Source: Virgibacillus aidingensis
Lineage (GTDB): Bacteria; Bacillota; Bacilli; Bacillales; Amphibacillaceae
Direction of reading: 5' to 3'
NCBI RefSeq assembly: GCF_010994035.1
Contig: NZ_WIXN01000029.1
Location: 1-38,530, forward strand
Length of the DNA: 38,530 nucleotides
Shown here: positions 6,524 through 18,865 of the stretch, one piece after another
How positions within the stretch are numbered: position 1 is the first letter of the stretch
Layout: every line of letters starts with the position of its first letter
Program-made: the position numbers and the translations under genes
Notes under the pieces: generated by a model
What the model was told of the DNA's origin: nothing
The model's input: the letters and a program-made list of their open reading frames with translations, nothing else
The model's database searches: none

Positions 6524-7333
6524 TTACATTAATAATAGCAGGCTTAATGCCATCACCGCCATACCGCTTATCACACCGTAAATAGAAAGATGTGCTTCAT
6601 CATACTTTTTAGCGGCAGGCAGCAGTTCATCCAATGAAATAAATACCATAATTCCGGCGACCATGGCAAATATAACTCCAAACATCAAATCTGTTAAAAA
6701 TGGCATGAGGATGAGAAAAGCAACCACGGCACCCAGCGGCTCCGCAAGTCCGGATAATAATGACAAACGGAATGCCCGCTTCTTTTCTCCTGTAGCATAA
6801 TAAATCGGCACAGAAACAGCAATCCCTTCAGGTACATTATGGATGGCTATGGCTATGGCAATCGCAAGACCAAGTGCCGGATCCTGCAAAGTAGATACAA
6901 ATGTTGCAATCCCTTCAGGAAAGTTATGTATCGTAATTGCCAGTGCAGTAAAAACCCCCATCTTCAGCAATTCAGGATCATTTATTGCCGATCCCGGTTT
7001 TTTCATATCTTCAATTTTTTTCAGTTCATGCGGATTGGAATGCTTTGGGATAAAACGGTCAATTAATGCAATCAGCAGCATACCTGCAAAAAATGCGGCA
7101 ACAGTCATCCAAATACCGCCCTCTTCCCCAAGCTCAGCAACTAAAGATTCCTGCGCTTTTGGGAAAATGTCAATAAAGGATACGTAAATCATTACCCCTG
7201 CTGAAAACCCTAAAGCAAAAGATAAAAATTTTGTATTTGTTGTTTTCGTAAAAAATGCCAGTAAGCTTCCAATTCCTGTTGCAAGTCCTGCAAAAAGGGT
7301 GAATAAAAATGCTAAAAGTACATCTTCTGACAA
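6524..7333 (-). CDS. ZIP-family metal transporter (ZupT-like)
   Basis: 269 residues with about eight membrane helices. The ZIP signatures are clear: TIHNFPEGIATF in helix IV and AIHNVPEGIAVS in helix V, whose His and Glu form the metal path, plus the SGLAEPLGA motif. The loop between the third and fourth helices is charged and holds several His. The family imports Zn2+ and other divalent ions. The start is TTG at 7333, eight bases after AAAGGAGG. The gene lies between rnr and smpB, which are adjacent in B. subtilis, so it is probably an insertion into that conserved block. Confidence 0.9.
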   Translation of the reverse strand: MSEDVLLAFLFTLFAGLATGIGSLLAFFTKTTNTKFLSFALGFSAGVMIYVSFIDIFPKAQESLVAELGEEGGIWMTVAAFFAGMLLIALIDRFIPKHSNPHELKKIEDMKKPGSAINDPELLKMGVFTALAITIHNFPEGIATFVSTLQDPALGLAIAIAIAIHNVPEGIAVSVPIYYATGEKKRAFRLSLLSGLAEPLGAVVAFLILMPFLTDLMFGVIFAMVAGIMVFISLDELLPAAKKYDEAHLSIYGVISGMAVMALSLLLLM

Positions 7334-7663
7334 TCGTGAGGCCTCCTTTTGCGTGAGTAAAAACAGTTGGATTTTTAACTTTTTGTACGTTCACCATACT
7401 TTATTGTATTCGCCTTAGCTTGAATGTTGACTTCCTATGGAGACCATTTCCCAACATTTGCTGTCACATATATAGAACGTGATAGAATAAAACAGCTTAG
7501 CTGCATTTACCGGACCGTTTCCTGTCTATGCCTGCAAAACCTGGAGTCTTAACATCGGCAAAAAACAGACTTTTTATTTTATTCCTATTTTGCAGTGTAT
7601 ACAACAAATTATTCACTGTCAACAATAAAGTTTACCTCACGCAAAAAATAATTAAATATCGAT
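7334..7663. other. Intergenic region, no gene seen
   Basis: About 330 bases between the ZIP start and the rnr terminator. It should contain the promoter for the ZIP gene. I see no open frame with a ribosome site and no riboswitch-like structure. Confidence 0.4.
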
Positions 7664-7700
7664 AAAAAATCGCTGAAGCGGCGGGGCTCAGCGATTTTTT
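7664..7700 (-). terminator. Terminator at the 3' end of rnr
   Basis: AAAAAATCGCTGA pairs with TCAGCGATTTTTT around a GC-rich loop. The rnr stop codon (TGA, 7688-7690) lies inside the stem. A/T runs on both sides make it work in either direction. Confidence 0.85.
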
Positions 7701-9859
7701 GCTTTTTTTGCTCTGATTGTCTTTTTCCTTTTTGGTTTTTCGGCCTGTACAAGTTCAAAATCAACTGTTCGCTCATCGGTATTCACATCTGCTACCCTTA
7801 CGGTGACCTCGTCACCAATGCGGTACATATTTGCAGTACGCTCTCCGATCATAGCGTAGCTTCGTTCATCATAATGATAATAATCATCTGTCATGTAGCT
7901 CACGTGGATCAGACCTTCAATTGTATTTTCGAGTTCTACAAACATGCCGAAGTTTGTTACAGAACTGATTACCCCGGAGAATTCTTCACCGATTTTATCT
8001 TTCATAAACTCTGCTTTCTTGAGATCGTCCACCTCTCTTTCTGCATCTACAGCAGCTCTTTCTCTTTCTGATGTATGCCGGGCAATTTCCGGCATGGCAT
8101 CTTTCCAGTGGTCTTGAGTTTTCTGATCCATCTGCTTGTTTATTAAATACGTACGAATCAATCTGTGAACAGTAAGGTCCGGATATCTCCGGATCGGTGA
8201 AGTAAAATGGGTATAAAATTCTGTTGCCAGTCCAAAATGGCCGATGCTCTGCGGATCGTATTTTGCCTGTTTCATTGAACGGAGCATCAGCTTGGAAATA
8301 ATCATTTCCTCAGACTTTCCCTTCGCTTCCTCCAGTACTTTTTGCAGTGCCTGTGGATGGATATCATTTCCTGTGCCTTTTACCACATAGCCGAGTCCTG
8401 CTAAAAACTCGAAAAAGGTTTGCAGCTTTCCTTCATCCGGATCCTCATGGATGCGGTGAATAAACGGAATATCCAGCCAATGGAAATGCTCGGCAACCGT
8501 TTCATTTGCAGCAAGCATAAATTCTTCAATCAGCCTTTCCCCCACAGAACGCTCACGCAAAACAACATCCGTCGGTTCCCCGGTTTCATTGACAAGCACC
8601 TGGGCTTCTTTAAAGTCAAAATCAATCGCGCCGCGGCCCATCCGTTTACCGTTTAAGGCAGCAGCCAGCTTTTCCATCTGCTCGAAGAAAGGAACCAAGT
8701 CCTTATACTTCTCCCTCGTTTCTTCATCTTTATCCACTAAAATCTTATTTACATCCGTATAAGTCATTCGCTGCTTGGAGCGAATCACACTTTGAAATAT
8801 TTCATGACCGATAATTTCCCCGCTTGGTGTGATTTCCATTTCACATCCAAGTGTAAGCCGGTCCACCTGCGGATTCAAGGAACAAATACCGTTGGAAAGC
8901 CGATGCGGAATCATCGGGATCACACGGTCTACAAGATAGACACTTGTTCCCCGTTCAAATGCTTCCTCGTCAAGCGGCGTACCTTCCTCTACATAATAAC
9001 TGACATCGGCAATGTACACACCGAGGCGGAAATTGCCGTTATCGAGCTTTTTAACTGAAACCGCATCATCCAAATCCTTGGCATCTTCCCCATCTATAGT
9101 CACAATAACTTCATCGCGCAAATCCCGCCTCCCCTTGATTTCATCTTCTGAAATCTCTTCGGGAGCAGCTGCTGCCTGATCCAGTACTTCATCCGGAAAA
9201 TCAACCGTAATTCCATGCTTATGGATGATGGATATAATATCAATTCCAGGGTCATTTTTATGTCCCAGTATTTGAATGACTTCCCCTTCCGCGCTTTTTC
9301 TTCCTTCAGGATATGCAGTAATACGGACGATTACTTTATGCCCTTCAACGGCCCCATTCGTACTTCCTTTTGGGATGAAAATATCGTTGGGGATCCGTTT
9401 ATCATCCGCTATGACAAAACCGAATGACTTATTGTCTTCATAGGTACCTACAATATCGGTCACAGCTCTCTCCAAAATACGGATGACCTTGCCTTCCGCA
9501 CGGGCATCTTTTTTTTCTGTTGATTCCGGGCGAACAAGCACTGTATCATTATTCATAGCAGAACCAAGGTCTGAGTGATGGATGTAAATATCGGATAAAT
9601 CATCGTCATCCGGTATTAAGAATGCAAAGCCTTTTGCATGCATTTGAATTCTGCCTCGGATCAAGTTCATTTTTTGCGGCAGACCAAAACGGTTTTTCCT
9701 TGTACGAACCAGCTCTCCCTGATCCTCCAATTCATTTAATGCTTTCACAAGTTCCTTGAATTCCACAGCTTCCTTAATGTCGAGTGCTTCTTCCAATTCA
9801 TGTACCGCGAGCGGCTTCGTGCCAGTTTCTTTAAAATATGCTTGTATTCTATCTTTCAT
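7688..9859 (-). CDS. rnr: Ribonuclease R
   Basis: A 3'-5' exoribonuclease that degrades structured RNA and, in other bacteria, helps remove non-stop mRNAs in the tmRNA pathway. Seen: an N-terminal winged-helix region, cold-shock domains ([18 protein letters not shown]), the RNB catalytic domain with [14 protein letters not shown] carrying the metal-binding Asp cluster, [12 protein letters not shown], and a C-terminal S1 domain ([15 protein letters not shown]) followed by a Lys/Arg tail. The length is 723 residues, somewhat shorter than B. subtilis RNase R. I place the start at ATG 9859, eight bases after AGAAGG; a GTG three codons earlier would overlap that site. Confidence 0.96.
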   Translation of the reverse strand: MKDRIQAYFKETGTKPLAVHELEEALDIKEAVEFKELVKALNELEDQGELVRTRKNRFGLPQKMNLIRGRIQMHAKGFAFLIPDDDDLSDIYIHHSDLGSAMNNDTVLVRPESTEKKDARAEGKVIRILERAVTDIVGTYEDNKSFGFVIADDKRIPNDIFIPKGSTNGAVEGHKVIVRITAYPEGRKSAEGEVIQILGHKNDPGIDIISIIHKHGITVDFPDEVLDQAAAAPEEISEDEIKGRRDLRDEVIVTIDGEDAKDLDDAVSVKKLDNGNFRLGVYIADVSYYVEEGTPLDEEAFERGTSVYLVDRVIPMIPHRLSNGICSLNPQVDRLTLGCEMEITPSGEIIGHEIFQSVIRSKQRMTYTDVNKILVDKDEETREKYKDLVPFFEQMEKLAAALNGKRMGRGAIDFDFKEAQVLVNETGEPTDVVLRERSVGERLIEEFMLAANETVAEHFHWLDIPFIHRIHEDPDEGKLQTFFEFLAGLGYVVKGTGNDIHPQALQKVLEEAKGKSEEMIISKLMLRSMKQAKYDPQSIGHFGLATEFYTHFTSPIRRYPDLTVHRLIRTYLINKQMDQKTQDHWKDAMPEIARHTSERERAAVDAEREVDDLKKAEFMKDKIGEEFSGVISSVTNFGMFVELENTIEGLIHVSYMTDDYYHYDERSYAMIGERTANMYRIGDEVTVRVADVNTDERTVDFELVQAEKPKRKKTIRAKKAKNR

Positions 9860-9943
9860 ATTGCTCACCTTCTTTCCTATCTATTGTTTGCTTTTTTTGT
9901 TGGATATAATCATTTTAAGGCAAAATGCCATGTACTCTACCCT

Positions 9944-10690
9944 TTATTCTTCCCAGTCGAGTCCTTCCAGGAACTCATATACATCTTCATGCAGCTGATC
10001 TTTCTCTTTGCTTAACGTAATAACATGTCCGGCTTCTTCATACCATCGAATTGATTTATGGTCTGTTTCTACATGATCGTAAATGTAATTGGCACTATCC
10101 GTATTAATCATGTTATCCTGTTTAGCCTGAATGACCATTGTAGGTGTATAAATGGTATCTATGTTCTTTTTCACACTTTCTATAAAGGAACCCAGCCTGG
10201 AAAAAGAGGCAGATGAATTCCTCATTAATTCATCCACTTCCTCATTAATTTGAGCAGCTTCCTTTCCTTCCAGCTTTTTATATTCCTTTGCATATTCTTT
10301 GTAGCCGTGCGTTAATTGGGTTTCATTGTCAAAGAACATTGGCGAGCACATCGGGATGACCGCTTTGGTTTTCTGGGAGTATGCCAGTTTTAAACCTAAG
10401 ACACCACCTAATGATAGACCGGCAACGGCAATTTCCTTATAGCCGAGTTCCTGTAAATACTTGTATGCACCCTGTACATCTTCCCACCATTCTTCAGGTG
10501 TTGCCCTTATAAGCTCTTCCGGGGGCTGATCATGCCCGCGGTAAATCGGCGCATGGGAGGTATAGCCCTTTTTCTCCAAGTATCTTCCCAGCATTCTTAC
10601 ATCTGCCGAATTCCCTGTATACCCATGTAATAACAATACCGCACGCGGTCCTGCTTCAAACGTAAACGGCGCCGGTTTTTTCACTTTCAT
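9944..10690 (-). CDS. est: Carboxylesterase (Est30/YvaK type)
   Basis: 248 residues, an alpha/beta hydrolase of the small Bacillus/Geobacillus carboxylesterase group that acts on short-chain esters and monoacylglycerols. Seen: the oxyanion region LLLHGYTGN, the nucleophile elbow GLSLGG near residue 94, the acid in QAKQD near residue 191 and the His in EAGHVI near residue 221. The family's catalytic Asp and His lie close to these positions. AAGGAG lies ahead of ATG 10690. It lies between secG and rnr as in B. subtilis; secG is cut off by a terminator upstream. Confidence 0.92.
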   Translation of the reverse strand: MKVKKPAPFTFEAGPRAVLLLHGYTGNSADVRMLGRYLEKKGYTSHAPIYRGHDQPPEELIRATPEEWWEDVQGAYKYLQELGYKEIAVAGLSLGGVLGLKLAYSQKTKAVIPMCSPMFFDNETQLTHGYKEYAKEYKKLEGKEAAQINEEVDELMRNSSASFSRLGSFIESVKKNIDTIYTPTMVIQAKQDNMINTDSANYIYDHVETDHKSIRWYEEAGHVITLSKEKDQLHEDVYEFLEGLDWEE

Positions 10691-10833
10691 AATCTGTACA
10701 GCTCCTTTTTTCTTGCTCTATTTCCTATATTACCCTTATTCCTTTGGAAAAACCCGCCCTGTGCCAGAATAACTTTCCTTATAAACATCTCCTGAATATC
10801 ATAGTATAAGTGAAGTTCCCTGTAATTAAAAAT

Positions 10834-10868
10834 AAAAAAGCCCTTAACACATGATCGTGATAAGAGCC
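10834..10868 (-). terminator. Terminator after secG
   Basis: On the minus strand GCTCTTA (10861-10867) pairs with TAAGGGC (10840-10846), one pair being a G.U wobble, followed by TTTTTT. Confidence 0.75.
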
Positions 10869-10876
10869 AATTTTTA

Positions 10877-11107
10877 TTATAAAAAATATGCACTTAGAAA
10901 GGCCAGAATGAAGAATACTACGGCTGCTACAATCGTGCCCCGATGGAGAATATATTCTACTCCCCGTGCTTTCTGCTTTCCAAATAGTTGTTCCGCTCCG
11001 CCTGAAATAGCACCGGATAACCCTGCACTTTTTCCTGGCTGCAATAGAATAAGAACGATCATAATAATTCCAACGATTACCAATAAAACATTAATAAATC
11101 CAGACAT
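10877..11107 (-). CDS. secG: Preprotein translocase subunit SecG
   Basis: 76 residues with two membrane helices joined by a Gly-rich loop ([17 protein letters not shown]), the SecG layout. It is the non-essential third subunit of the SecYEG channel in the plasma membrane. ATG 11107 is preceded by the GGGGGTAG region. It heads the conserved secG-est-rnr-smpB-ssrA block. Confidence 0.95.
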   Translation of the reverse strand: MSGFINVLLVIVGIIMIVLILLQPGKSAGLSGAISGGAEQLFGKQKARGVEYILHRGTIVAAVVFFILAFLSAYFL

Positions 11108-11286
11108 GTTTTCCTGCTACCCCCTCTATAGCCGACAATTGCCTATACATTACTTTAGCATATATATGATTTCCATAGCAAGGCCTTTTTTATAAATAGA
11201 GTCTTTTTTACTAGGTGTGATAGTAGACGGATAGAATATTTATGATCATAATTGATATAAAGTGATTGTAAGGAAAGGAGTTTTAT

Positions 11287-12201
11287 ATGGAAAAATCATT
11301 TTGGATTACCATGGACGATGGAGCAGAAGTATATGTGAAAAAATGGGATACAGCAAATAAAATGCCATTTGCGGTTGTCCAGATTGCCCACGGGATGATT
11401 GAACATATTGAACGGTACAACGACTTTGCCAATTTTCTCGTGAAACAAGGGATAGTCGTTTATGGGAATGACCATCGCGGACACGGGCAAACTGGGGAAA
11501 AACAAGGTTTAATGGGATACTTTGCAGATAAAAATGGATTTCAGCGTACTGCAGAAGATCTGCATGTGATAACGAAGGAAATTCAATCTGATTACCCGAA
11601 CATACCCATTTTTTTATTCGGGCACAGTATGGGATCCTTTTTGGCAAGGCATTATGTACAAAAATACGGTGAAGACATAAAAGGTGCCATATTATCGGGA
11701 ACCGGCTATACACCCAATTGGAAACTGTTCCTAGCCGGAGAGATCGCCAGGAAACTTCCCCCCAAAGAAGAATCCAAATTAATGAATTTCTTGGTTTTCG
11801 CCAATTATAATAAAAAGATCAAAGGAAATAAAACAGCGTTTGACTGGCTGTCACAAGATGAAAAAACAGTCGGGGATTACATAGAAGACCGGCATACCGG
11901 CTTTATCCCTACGGCGCTTTTTTTCTATGATTTAATGACAGGAATAAAACTAATTCAATCAGGAAAATTAAACCGGCAAATTCCGAATGATCTGCCTTTG
12001 CTTTTTGTCAGCGGGGAGCAGGATCCTGTTGGAGACTATACAAAGGGAGTTTGGAGAGCAGCAGGACTTTATGATGATGCGGGGTTAAGTGGCATAACTA
12101 CCATGCTATTTCCCGGTAAACGGCATGAATTAATAAATGAAATCAATCATTTGGAAGTTTATGAAGCAATTTACAAATGGATCACTATGCACACAGAATA
12201 G
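11287..12201 (+). CDS. Alpha/beta hydrolase, lysophospholipase/monoacylglycerol lipase-like
   Basis: 304 residues of the Hydrolase_4 type. Seen: the oxyanion strand [15 protein letters not shown] with the HG motif, [11 protein letters not shown], the nucleophile elbow FGHSMGS near residue 114, an acid in SGEQDPVG near residue 242 and the His in GKRHELINE. No signal peptide, so it is cytoplasmic. AAGGAAAGGAG lies before ATG 11287. Probable substrates are lysophospholipids or monoacylglycerols; sequence alone does not choose. It is followed at 68 bases by ptsI on the same strand with no clear terminator between, so read-through is possible. Confidence 0.85.
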   Translation: MEKSFWITMDDGAEVYVKKWDTANKMPFAVVQIAHGMIEHIERYNDFANFLVKQGIVVYGNDHRGHGQTGEKQGLMGYFADKNGFQRTAEDLHVITKEIQSDYPNIPIFLFGHSMGSFLARHYVQKYGEDIKGAILSGTGYTPNWKLFLAGEIARKLPPKEESKLMNFLVFANYNKKIKGNKTAFDWLSQDEKTVGDYIEDRHTGFIPTALFFYDLMTGIKLIQSGKLNRQIPNDLPLLFVSGEQDPVGDYTKGVWRAAGLYDDAGLSGITTMLFPGKRHELINEINHLEVYEAIYKWITMHTE

Positions 12202-12268
12202 TTGTAACAGAGGTGTATTAAAGTTTAAAATGTATGTAGCAGAAATTACTGCAGAAAGGTTGATGGCA

Positions 12269-13981
12269 ATGAAAAAGATAACAGGAATCGGAGCATCCTC
12301 CGGTATAGCGATCGCAAAAGCATACCGTCTGGAGGCCCCGGATCTTTCCTTTGAAAAAACAACAATTGATAACCCTGATAAAGAGAAAGAAAGATTAGAC
12401 AAAGCGCTGGATATTTCCAAGCAGGAGCTTGAAAAAATCAGAGAACATACAAAAAAGAGCATCGGGGAAGCGCAGGCTGAAATTTTTTCGGCCCATTTAC
12501 TTGTATTAAGTGATCCGGAATTAATCAATCCGATGAAAGAAAAAATTGACACGGATCATGCCATGGCGGAAACAGCATTGCAGGAAGTTGCCGATATGTT
12601 TATAGATATGTTCAAAAATATGGATAATGAATACATGCGCGAACGTGCAGCAGACATTCAGGACGTGACAAAACGTGTCCTGGCGCACTTGCTTGGTGTC
12701 AGTTTTCCTGATCCGGCATTAATTAATGAAGAAGTTATCGTTATCGCAAATGACTTAACCCCATCTGATACAGCCCAATTAAACCGTGATTATGTAAAAG
12801 GGTTTATTACGGACATCGGCGGCAGAACATCACATTCAGCCATTATGGCACGCTCACTTGAAATACCAGCAGTAGTAGGCACAAAAGAAATAACCACTGC
12901 TGTTGAGGCGGAGGACGTACTTATTGTTGATGGCAGCGAGGGAGAAGTAATTATCCATCCTTCCGAAAATGAATTGAATTCGTACAGAGAAAAACAGGAA
13001 CTGCATGAAAAACAAAAAGAAGCGTGGGCAAAATTAAAGGACGAGCCTACCTTTTCCAAAGACGGGGAACAGGTGGAACTTGCAGCCAATATTGGTACAC
13101 CTGAGGATGTTGACGGGGTGTTAAATAACGGCGGGGAAGGAATAGGACTTTACCGGACGGAATTTTTATATATGGGGAAAAATGAACTTCCGACAGAGGA
13201 AGAACAGTTTGATGCTTATAAATCGGTGCTTGAAAAAATGGACGGAAAGCCGGTTGTTGTCCGCACATTGGATATTGGAGGGGATAAGGAATTAAATTAT
13301 TTGGATTTGCCTGAAGAGCTGAATCCGTTTTTAGGTTTTCGGGCCATACGATTTTGCCTGGAAAATGAAAATGTGTTCCGGCCGCAGCTGCGTGCGCTTC
13401 TGAGAGCCAGCGTGTATGGCAACCTAAAGATTATGTTCCCTATGATCGCCACCTTGGAGGAGTTCCGACAAGCGAAATCAATGCTGCTGGAGGAAAAAGA
13501 AGCTTTAACTAAGGAGGGTGTGGATGTTTCCGATGATATTGAAATTGGCATTATGGTAGAAATTCCATCCACAGCTGTTACTGCTAAACAATTTGCCAAG
13601 GAAGTAGACTTCTTCAGCATCGGCACCAATGACTTAATTCAATATACCATGGCCGCAGACCGGATGAATGAACAGGTATCCTACTTGTACCAGCCATACC
13701 ACCCGGCAATTTTAAATTTAATTCATCATGTTATTGAAGCAGCACATGCTGAAGAAAAGTGGGTTGGCATGTGTGGTGAAATGGCCGGCGATACTATTGC
13801 CATTCCCATATTGCTCGGACTGGGACTGGATGAATTCAGCATGAGTGCCACATCCATCTTGCCGGCGCGCACGCAAATCCGTGACCTGTCCAAAAAAGAA
13901 CTCGCTGCCCGCAAGGATGAGATTCTGGCAATGGGAACGGCAGAGGAAGTTGTGAATTATGTTAAGGATTTAACGGAATAA
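12269..13981 (+). CDS. ptsI: PTS enzyme I (phosphoenolpyruvate-protein phosphotransferase)
   Basis: 570 residues. It transfers phosphate from PEP to HPr for sugar uptake. Seen: the N-terminal HPr-binding domain, the active-site His region [13 protein letters not shown] near residue 188, the PEP-binding region [12 protein letters not shown] with [24 protein letters not shown], and the acid/base Cys in GMCGEMAGD near residue 500. I start at ATG 12269 ([18 protein letters not shown]), nine bases after AAAGG; the frame is open further upstream but overlaps the previous gene. HPr (ptsH), which usually precedes ptsI, is absent here. Confidence 0.97.
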   Translation: MKKITGIGASSGIAIAKAYRLEAPDLSFEKTTIDNPDKEKERLDKALDISKQELEKIREHTKKSIGEAQAEIFSAHLLVLSDPELINPMKEKIDTDHAMAETALQEVADMFIDMFKNMDNEYMRERAADIQDVTKRVLAHLLGVSFPDPALINEEVIVIANDLTPSDTAQLNRDYVKGFITDIGGRTSHSAIMARSLEIPAVVGTKEITTAVEAEDVLIVDGSEGEVIIHPSENELNSYREKQELHEKQKEAWAKLKDEPTFSKDGEQVELAANIGTPEDVDGVLNNGGEGIGLYRTEFLYMGKNELPTEEEQFDAYKSVLEKMDGKPVVVRTLDIGGDKELNYLDLPEELNPFLGFRAIRFCLENENVFRPQLRALLRASVYGNLKIMFPMIATLEEFRQAKSMLLEEKEALTKEGVDVSDDIEIGIMVEIPSTAVTAKQFAKEVDFFSIGTNDLIQYTMAADRMNEQVSYLYQPYHPAILNLIHHVIEAAHAEEKWVGMCGEMAGDTIAIPILLGLGLDEFSMSATSILPARTQIRDLSKKELAARKDEILAMGTAEEVVNYVKDLTE

Positions 13982-13989
13982 TGGATTGA

Positions 13990-14024
13990 AGCGTCTGAAC
14001 CTCAGAAGGTTTGGGCGTTTTTTT
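13990..14024 (+). terminator. Terminator after ptsI
   Basis: GCGTCTGAACC pairs with GGTTTGGGCG around TCAGAA, followed by a T-run (14018-14024). Confidence 0.9.
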
Positions 14025-14168
14025 ATAGGGTGGAATGGATGTTGTCCAGGGCAGCTTCAATAGGAATCTTAAAGCATTCTTAGACAGTAATTGTTTTCAT
14101 AGAGTTTCATCTATTTCTATCTGATGTCACTAATCCAAATGAAGCATAACTGCAAACGCCTTCAATGC

Positions 14169-14762
14169 CTATTCCCGTATAAACTCCAGTTTCTCCTCTA
14201 TTGACGTTCTCCCTTTATCCCTCGGCACCCGGTCCGGATACCCGATTTGCATAACTGCAGCCAGTTTAAAACGTTCAGGAGCCAGTCCAATCTCTTCTGC
14301 AAACAGCGGATCATGCATATAAGGTGTAATTGTCCATAGCATGCCTACACCATATTCCCATGCAGCAAGCTGTGCATTCTGGATAAATGCCGCAACAGAG
14401 GAGTATTCCTCTTCGCAGCGTATCTGGTCATCCTCTTTTTCAAAATAAATTACGGCATGATGCGGTATAGCCATAAGAAAAGATGTCATGGATTCGATCA
14501 TTTTTAATGTCTTCGGATCATTGCTGTTTTTAATCATGCCAATCCGCTGATAGCTTTTCATAATGGCATCAACAAAATTGATCTTCCCTCCTTCCTGATA
14601 TATTTTTATATTCCATGGCTCCTTCATGTAATGAGACGGTGCATAGGATCCGTATGTGAAAATTTCTTTTAATATGTTGGCATCTACTTCTGCTTTTTTA
14701 AAGGTATGTATGGACCGTCGTTCTTTTATTGTTTTTAAAATATCGATTCTCCCCACCCCCAT
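14169..14762 (-). CDS. Nitroreductase-family FMN oxidoreductase
   Basis: 197 residues. The N-terminus holds the FMN-binding ERRSIHTF block, followed by GSYAPSHYMKEPW, and the C-terminal part has MQIGYPDRVPRDKGR, the usual GYP motif. The EYSSVAAFIQNAQLAAWEYG helix fits the dimeric nitroreductase fold. The family reduces nitro compounds or quinones with NAD(P)H; the natural substrate is unknown. The start is uncertain: ATG 14762 has a poor ribosome site, and the GGGGAG just inside the gene hints at a later start near ILKTIKERR, where no ATG, GTG or TTG is available. It sits downstream of the eno terminator as a separate unit. Confidence 0.85.
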   Translation of the reverse strand: MGVGRIDILKTIKERRSIHTFKKAEVDANILKEIFTYGSYAPSHYMKEPWNIKIYQEGGKINFVDAIMKSYQRIGMIKNSNDPKTLKMIESMTSFLMAIPHHAVIYFEKEDDQIRCEEEYSSVAAFIQNAQLAAWEYGVGMLWTITPYMHDPLFAEEIGLAPERFKLAAVMQIGYPDRVPRDKGRTSIEEKLEFIRE

Positions 14763-14969
14763 TTGCTTATATTAAATCTTTCTTCTTTATACTGCAAGTA
14801 TAATCAGCCGGAACTCAAAAACGGCAGAACACCTTGGCGGCAAAGGTGCCCTCCCGCTCATTTACAATCATAAATACAGTCGTCAATGCTGCAGTGATGC
14901 CCCAAAATTTCCGCAGCCGTGGAAACTCCCGTATCCGCTCATCCTCCAGTGAATCAGTAACTTAATTTA

Positions 14970-14997
14970 GAAAAAGAGGCAGATTGCTCCGCCTCTT
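14970..14997 (-). terminator. Terminator of the glycolytic operon
   Basis: On the minus strand AAGAGGC (14991-14997) pairs with GCCTCTT (14974-14980), followed by TTTTTC. It lies just after eno. Confidence 0.8.
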
Positions 14998-15014
14998 CTC
15001 CTTTTATAGCTATA

Positions 15015-16322
<1,308 letters not shown>

Positions 16323-16342
16323 TTATTCTTCATAAAATGACA

Positions 16343-17887
16343 TTATCTGCTTTTCTTTATCAGTGAGGTACCTGTCATTTCCTCCGGCTTTTCTAATTGT
16401 AACAAATCCAGCAATGTTGGTGACAGATCTGCTAAAATACCGCCCTCACGCAATTCAATTCCTTCTTTGGTTACAATAACCGGCACCGGGTTTGTTGTAT
16501 GTGCTGTCATCGGTTTTCCTTCCGGTGTCACCACTTCATCCGAGTTGCCGTGATCCGCAGTAATAATAGCATGTCCGCCGAGATCAATAATTTTATCAAC
16601 TACTTTTCCAAGGCACTCATCGACTGCTTCCACCGCCTCAATCGTCGGCTTGAGCTTGCCTGAATGACCAACCATGTCCGGGTTGGCAAAGTTTAATATA
16701 ATTGCCTGATGCTCTCCTCTATCCAGCTCCTTTAATAGTGCATCCGTTACCTTGTATGCACTCATTTCGGGCTGCAAGTCATAAGTTGCTACTTTAGGCG
16801 AATCAATAAGGACACGTTGTTCCCCGGGAAATTCCTTTTCTCTGCCCCCGCTCATAAAAAAGGTGACGTGCGGGTATTTTTCCGTTTCTGCAATCCTTAA
16901 CTGATTCACCCCATACTGAGAAAGTACTTCACCAATGGTGTTATCCAGGTTGACCGGCTTATATGCAACATACCCGTCTACCGTTTCACTGAAATCCGTC
17001 AGCATGACAAAATCCAGATCTTTGGGCACATTATCCCCGCGGTCGAAATCCCGAAAATCTGCATTGGCAAAAGTACGGGAAATTTGGATGGCACGATCCG
17101 GCCGGAAATTATAAAAAATAATGGAGTCATTGTCCTGAACTTTTCCGACAGGTTCCCCATCCTCACCGACAATGACAGATGGGATAACAAATTCATCATA
17201 GATTTCATTTTTATAGGAATCCTCTATTACTTCCATGGCACTGTGGTATGTCGGCCCTTTTCCGTTTACCATGGCATCATATGCTTTTTTAACCCGATCC
17301 CACCGCTTGTCCCGGTCCATCGAATAGTATCTTCCGGAAACAGTGGCAAATTTTCCTACACCCAGCTCTTTCATTTTATCTTCCGTTTGTTTAATGTACT
17401 CCCCCGCTGTTTGCGGCCCGACATCCCTGCCGTCTAAAAATGCATGGACAAATACGTTGTCCAGTTCATGATCGCCGGCCAGTTTCAGCAGGGCAAACAA
17501 ATGATTGATATGACTGTGAACCCCGCCATCGGATAAAAGTCCAAACAGGTGCAGGGCTTTATTATTGGTTTTGGCATGGTGTACTGATTTCAAAAATGCA
17601 TCCACTTCAAAGAAGTCGCCTTCCTTAATGGACAGGTTTACCCTTGTTAAACTTTGATATACGATCCTGCCTGCACCTATGTTTAAATGCCCAACTTCCG
17701 AATTTCCCATTTGGCCTTCCGGAAGACCTACTGCTTCCCCGCTTGCCTTTAATTGCTGATGAGGATATTGATTCCAATAACGGTCAAAATTGGGTGTATT
17801 TGCCTGTTTCACGGCATTCCCCATTTCTTCGTCACGCAATGCGAAGCCGTCGAGAATGATCAATGCTGCTAAAGGTTTATCATTCAT
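16343..17887 (-). CDS. gpmI: 2,3-bisphosphoglycerate-independent phosphoglycerate mutase
   Basis: 514 residues. Mn2+-dependent interconversion of 3- and 2-phosphoglycerate. Seen: N-terminal metal motif [11 protein letters not shown], the phosphoserine region [17 protein letters not shown] near residue 60, the [11 protein letters not shown] substrate loop, [12 protein letters not shown] and the C-terminal metal site [13 protein letters not shown] 17885-17887 overlaps the tpiA stop (ATGA), so the genes are translationally coupled. The Mn2+ need makes this enzyme pH-sensitive in spores of relatives. Confidence 0.98.
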   Translation of the reverse strand: MNDKPLAALIILDGFALRDEEMGNAVKQANTPNFDRYWNQYPHQQLKASGEAVGLPEGQMGNSEVGHLNIGAGRIVYQSLTRVNLSIKEGDFFEVDAFLKSVHHAKTNNKALHLFGLLSDGGVHSHINHLFALLKLAGDHELDNVFVHAFLDGRDVGPQTAGEYIKQTEDKMKELGVGKFATVSGRYYSMDRDKRWDRVKKAYDAMVNGKGPTYHSAMEVIEDSYKNEIYDEFVIPSVIVGEDGEPVGKVQDNDSIIFYNFRPDRAIQISRTFANADFRDFDRGDNVPKDLDFVMLTDFSETVDGYVAYKPVNLDNTIGEVLSQYGVNQLRIAETEKYPHVTFFMSGGREKEFPGEQRVLIDSPKVATYDLQPEMSAYKVTDALLKELDRGEHQAIILNFANPDMVGHSGKLKPTIEAVEAVDECLGKVVDKIIDLGGHAIITADHGNSDEVVTPEGKPMTAHTTNPVPVIVTKEGIELREGGILADLSPTLLDLLQLEKPEEMTGTSLIKKSR

Positions 17888-18642
17888 CGCCTACCTGCCT
17901 CCACAAGCTGTAAAAAGGAGTCTGCTTCCAGGCTGGCACCACCAACTAAAGCCCCATCAATATCAGGCTGGGCAAGCAGTTCTTTTATATTGGCAGGCTT
18001 CACACTTCCACCGTACTGAATAACAATTTTTTCAGCTGCAGCTTCGGAAAATTGTGCTTTTACTACTTGACGAATATGAGCACATACCTCATTTGCATCT
18101 TCGCTCGATGCCGTTTTCCCGGTTCCAATTGCCCAAATCGGCTCATAAGCGATAATTGTTTCTTCCACCTGGTCTTCCCGCACATCTTTTAATGCTTTTT
18201 TTACCTGACTTTCTATGTGATCCATTGTTTTATTTGCTTCCCTCTGTTCCAGGGTTTCTCCCACACATACAATGGGTGTAAGTCCATGGGAGAAAGCGGC
18301 ATGTACTTTTCTGTTCACCGATTCATCTGTTTCAGCAAAATATTCCCTCCGCTCTGAATGCCCGACAATAACATGAGTGATGCCGATATCCTCCAGCATG
18401 ACCGGACTGACTTCCCCTGTGTATGCCCCATTTTCTGACTCATGCATCGTCTGTGCAGCGATTTTCACATTCGTTTCTTTAGCTTTCTCCACAAGAGAAG
18501 GCAAAAATGGAAAAGGAGAACATATAATGGATTCTACCTGACTATCTGCAGGCACTTTATCACTGATCTCCTGCACAAATGCCTCGGCTTCCTGCAATGT
18601 TTTATTCATTTTCCAATTCCCTGCGATTACGATTTTACGCAT
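17884..18642 (-). CDS. tpiA: Triosephosphate isomerase
   Basis: 252 residues. Seen: GNWKMNKT with the catalytic Lys, GHSERREYF with the catalytic His, [12 protein letters not shown] with the catalytic Glu, and the phosphate loops YGGSVKP and [19 protein letters not shown] lies before ATG 18642. It is separated from pgk by 223 bases, unusually far for this operon, and overlaps gpmI by 4 bases. Confidence 0.99.
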   Translation of the reverse strand: MRKIVIAGNWKMNKTLQEAEAFVQEISDKVPADSQVESIICSPFPFLPSLVEKAKETNVKIAAQTMHESENGAYTGEVSPVMLEDIGITHVIVGHSERREYFAETDESVNRKVHAAFSHGLTPIVCVGETLEQREANKTMDHIESQVKKALKDVREDQVEETIIAYEPIWAIGTGKTASSEDANEVCAHIRQVVKAQFSEAAAEKIVIQYGGSVKPANIKELLAQPDIDGALVGGASLEADSFLQLVEAGRR

Positions 18643-18865
18643 TTTCCCACCCTTTCATTAAATTATACTTTATTGCATAGTTTCCTGCTATTTCCATTGA
18701 AAACTGAACTGTTACACCCTGCTTCACTTATCCTCCAGGCAAATATCTGTTGTTGGGCACTGATTTCTCCTGAGTCTCACTTACGCCCCCCTGAAGGTCT
18801 GCATAACCCATACTTAAAGTGTCTGAATTCAACTTTTTAAGTAAGCAGCATGTTATTTTGCTGTA
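18643..18865 (-). other. Untranslated spacer between pgk and tpiA
   Basis: 223 bases inside the operon. A small hairpin (CAGCA/TGCTG) follows the pgk stop. A 27-codon frame in the middle has no ribosome site. It ends with the tpiA ribosome site. It may hold a processing site, an internal promoter or a small dispersed repeat; the sequence alone does not decide. Confidence 0.4.
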
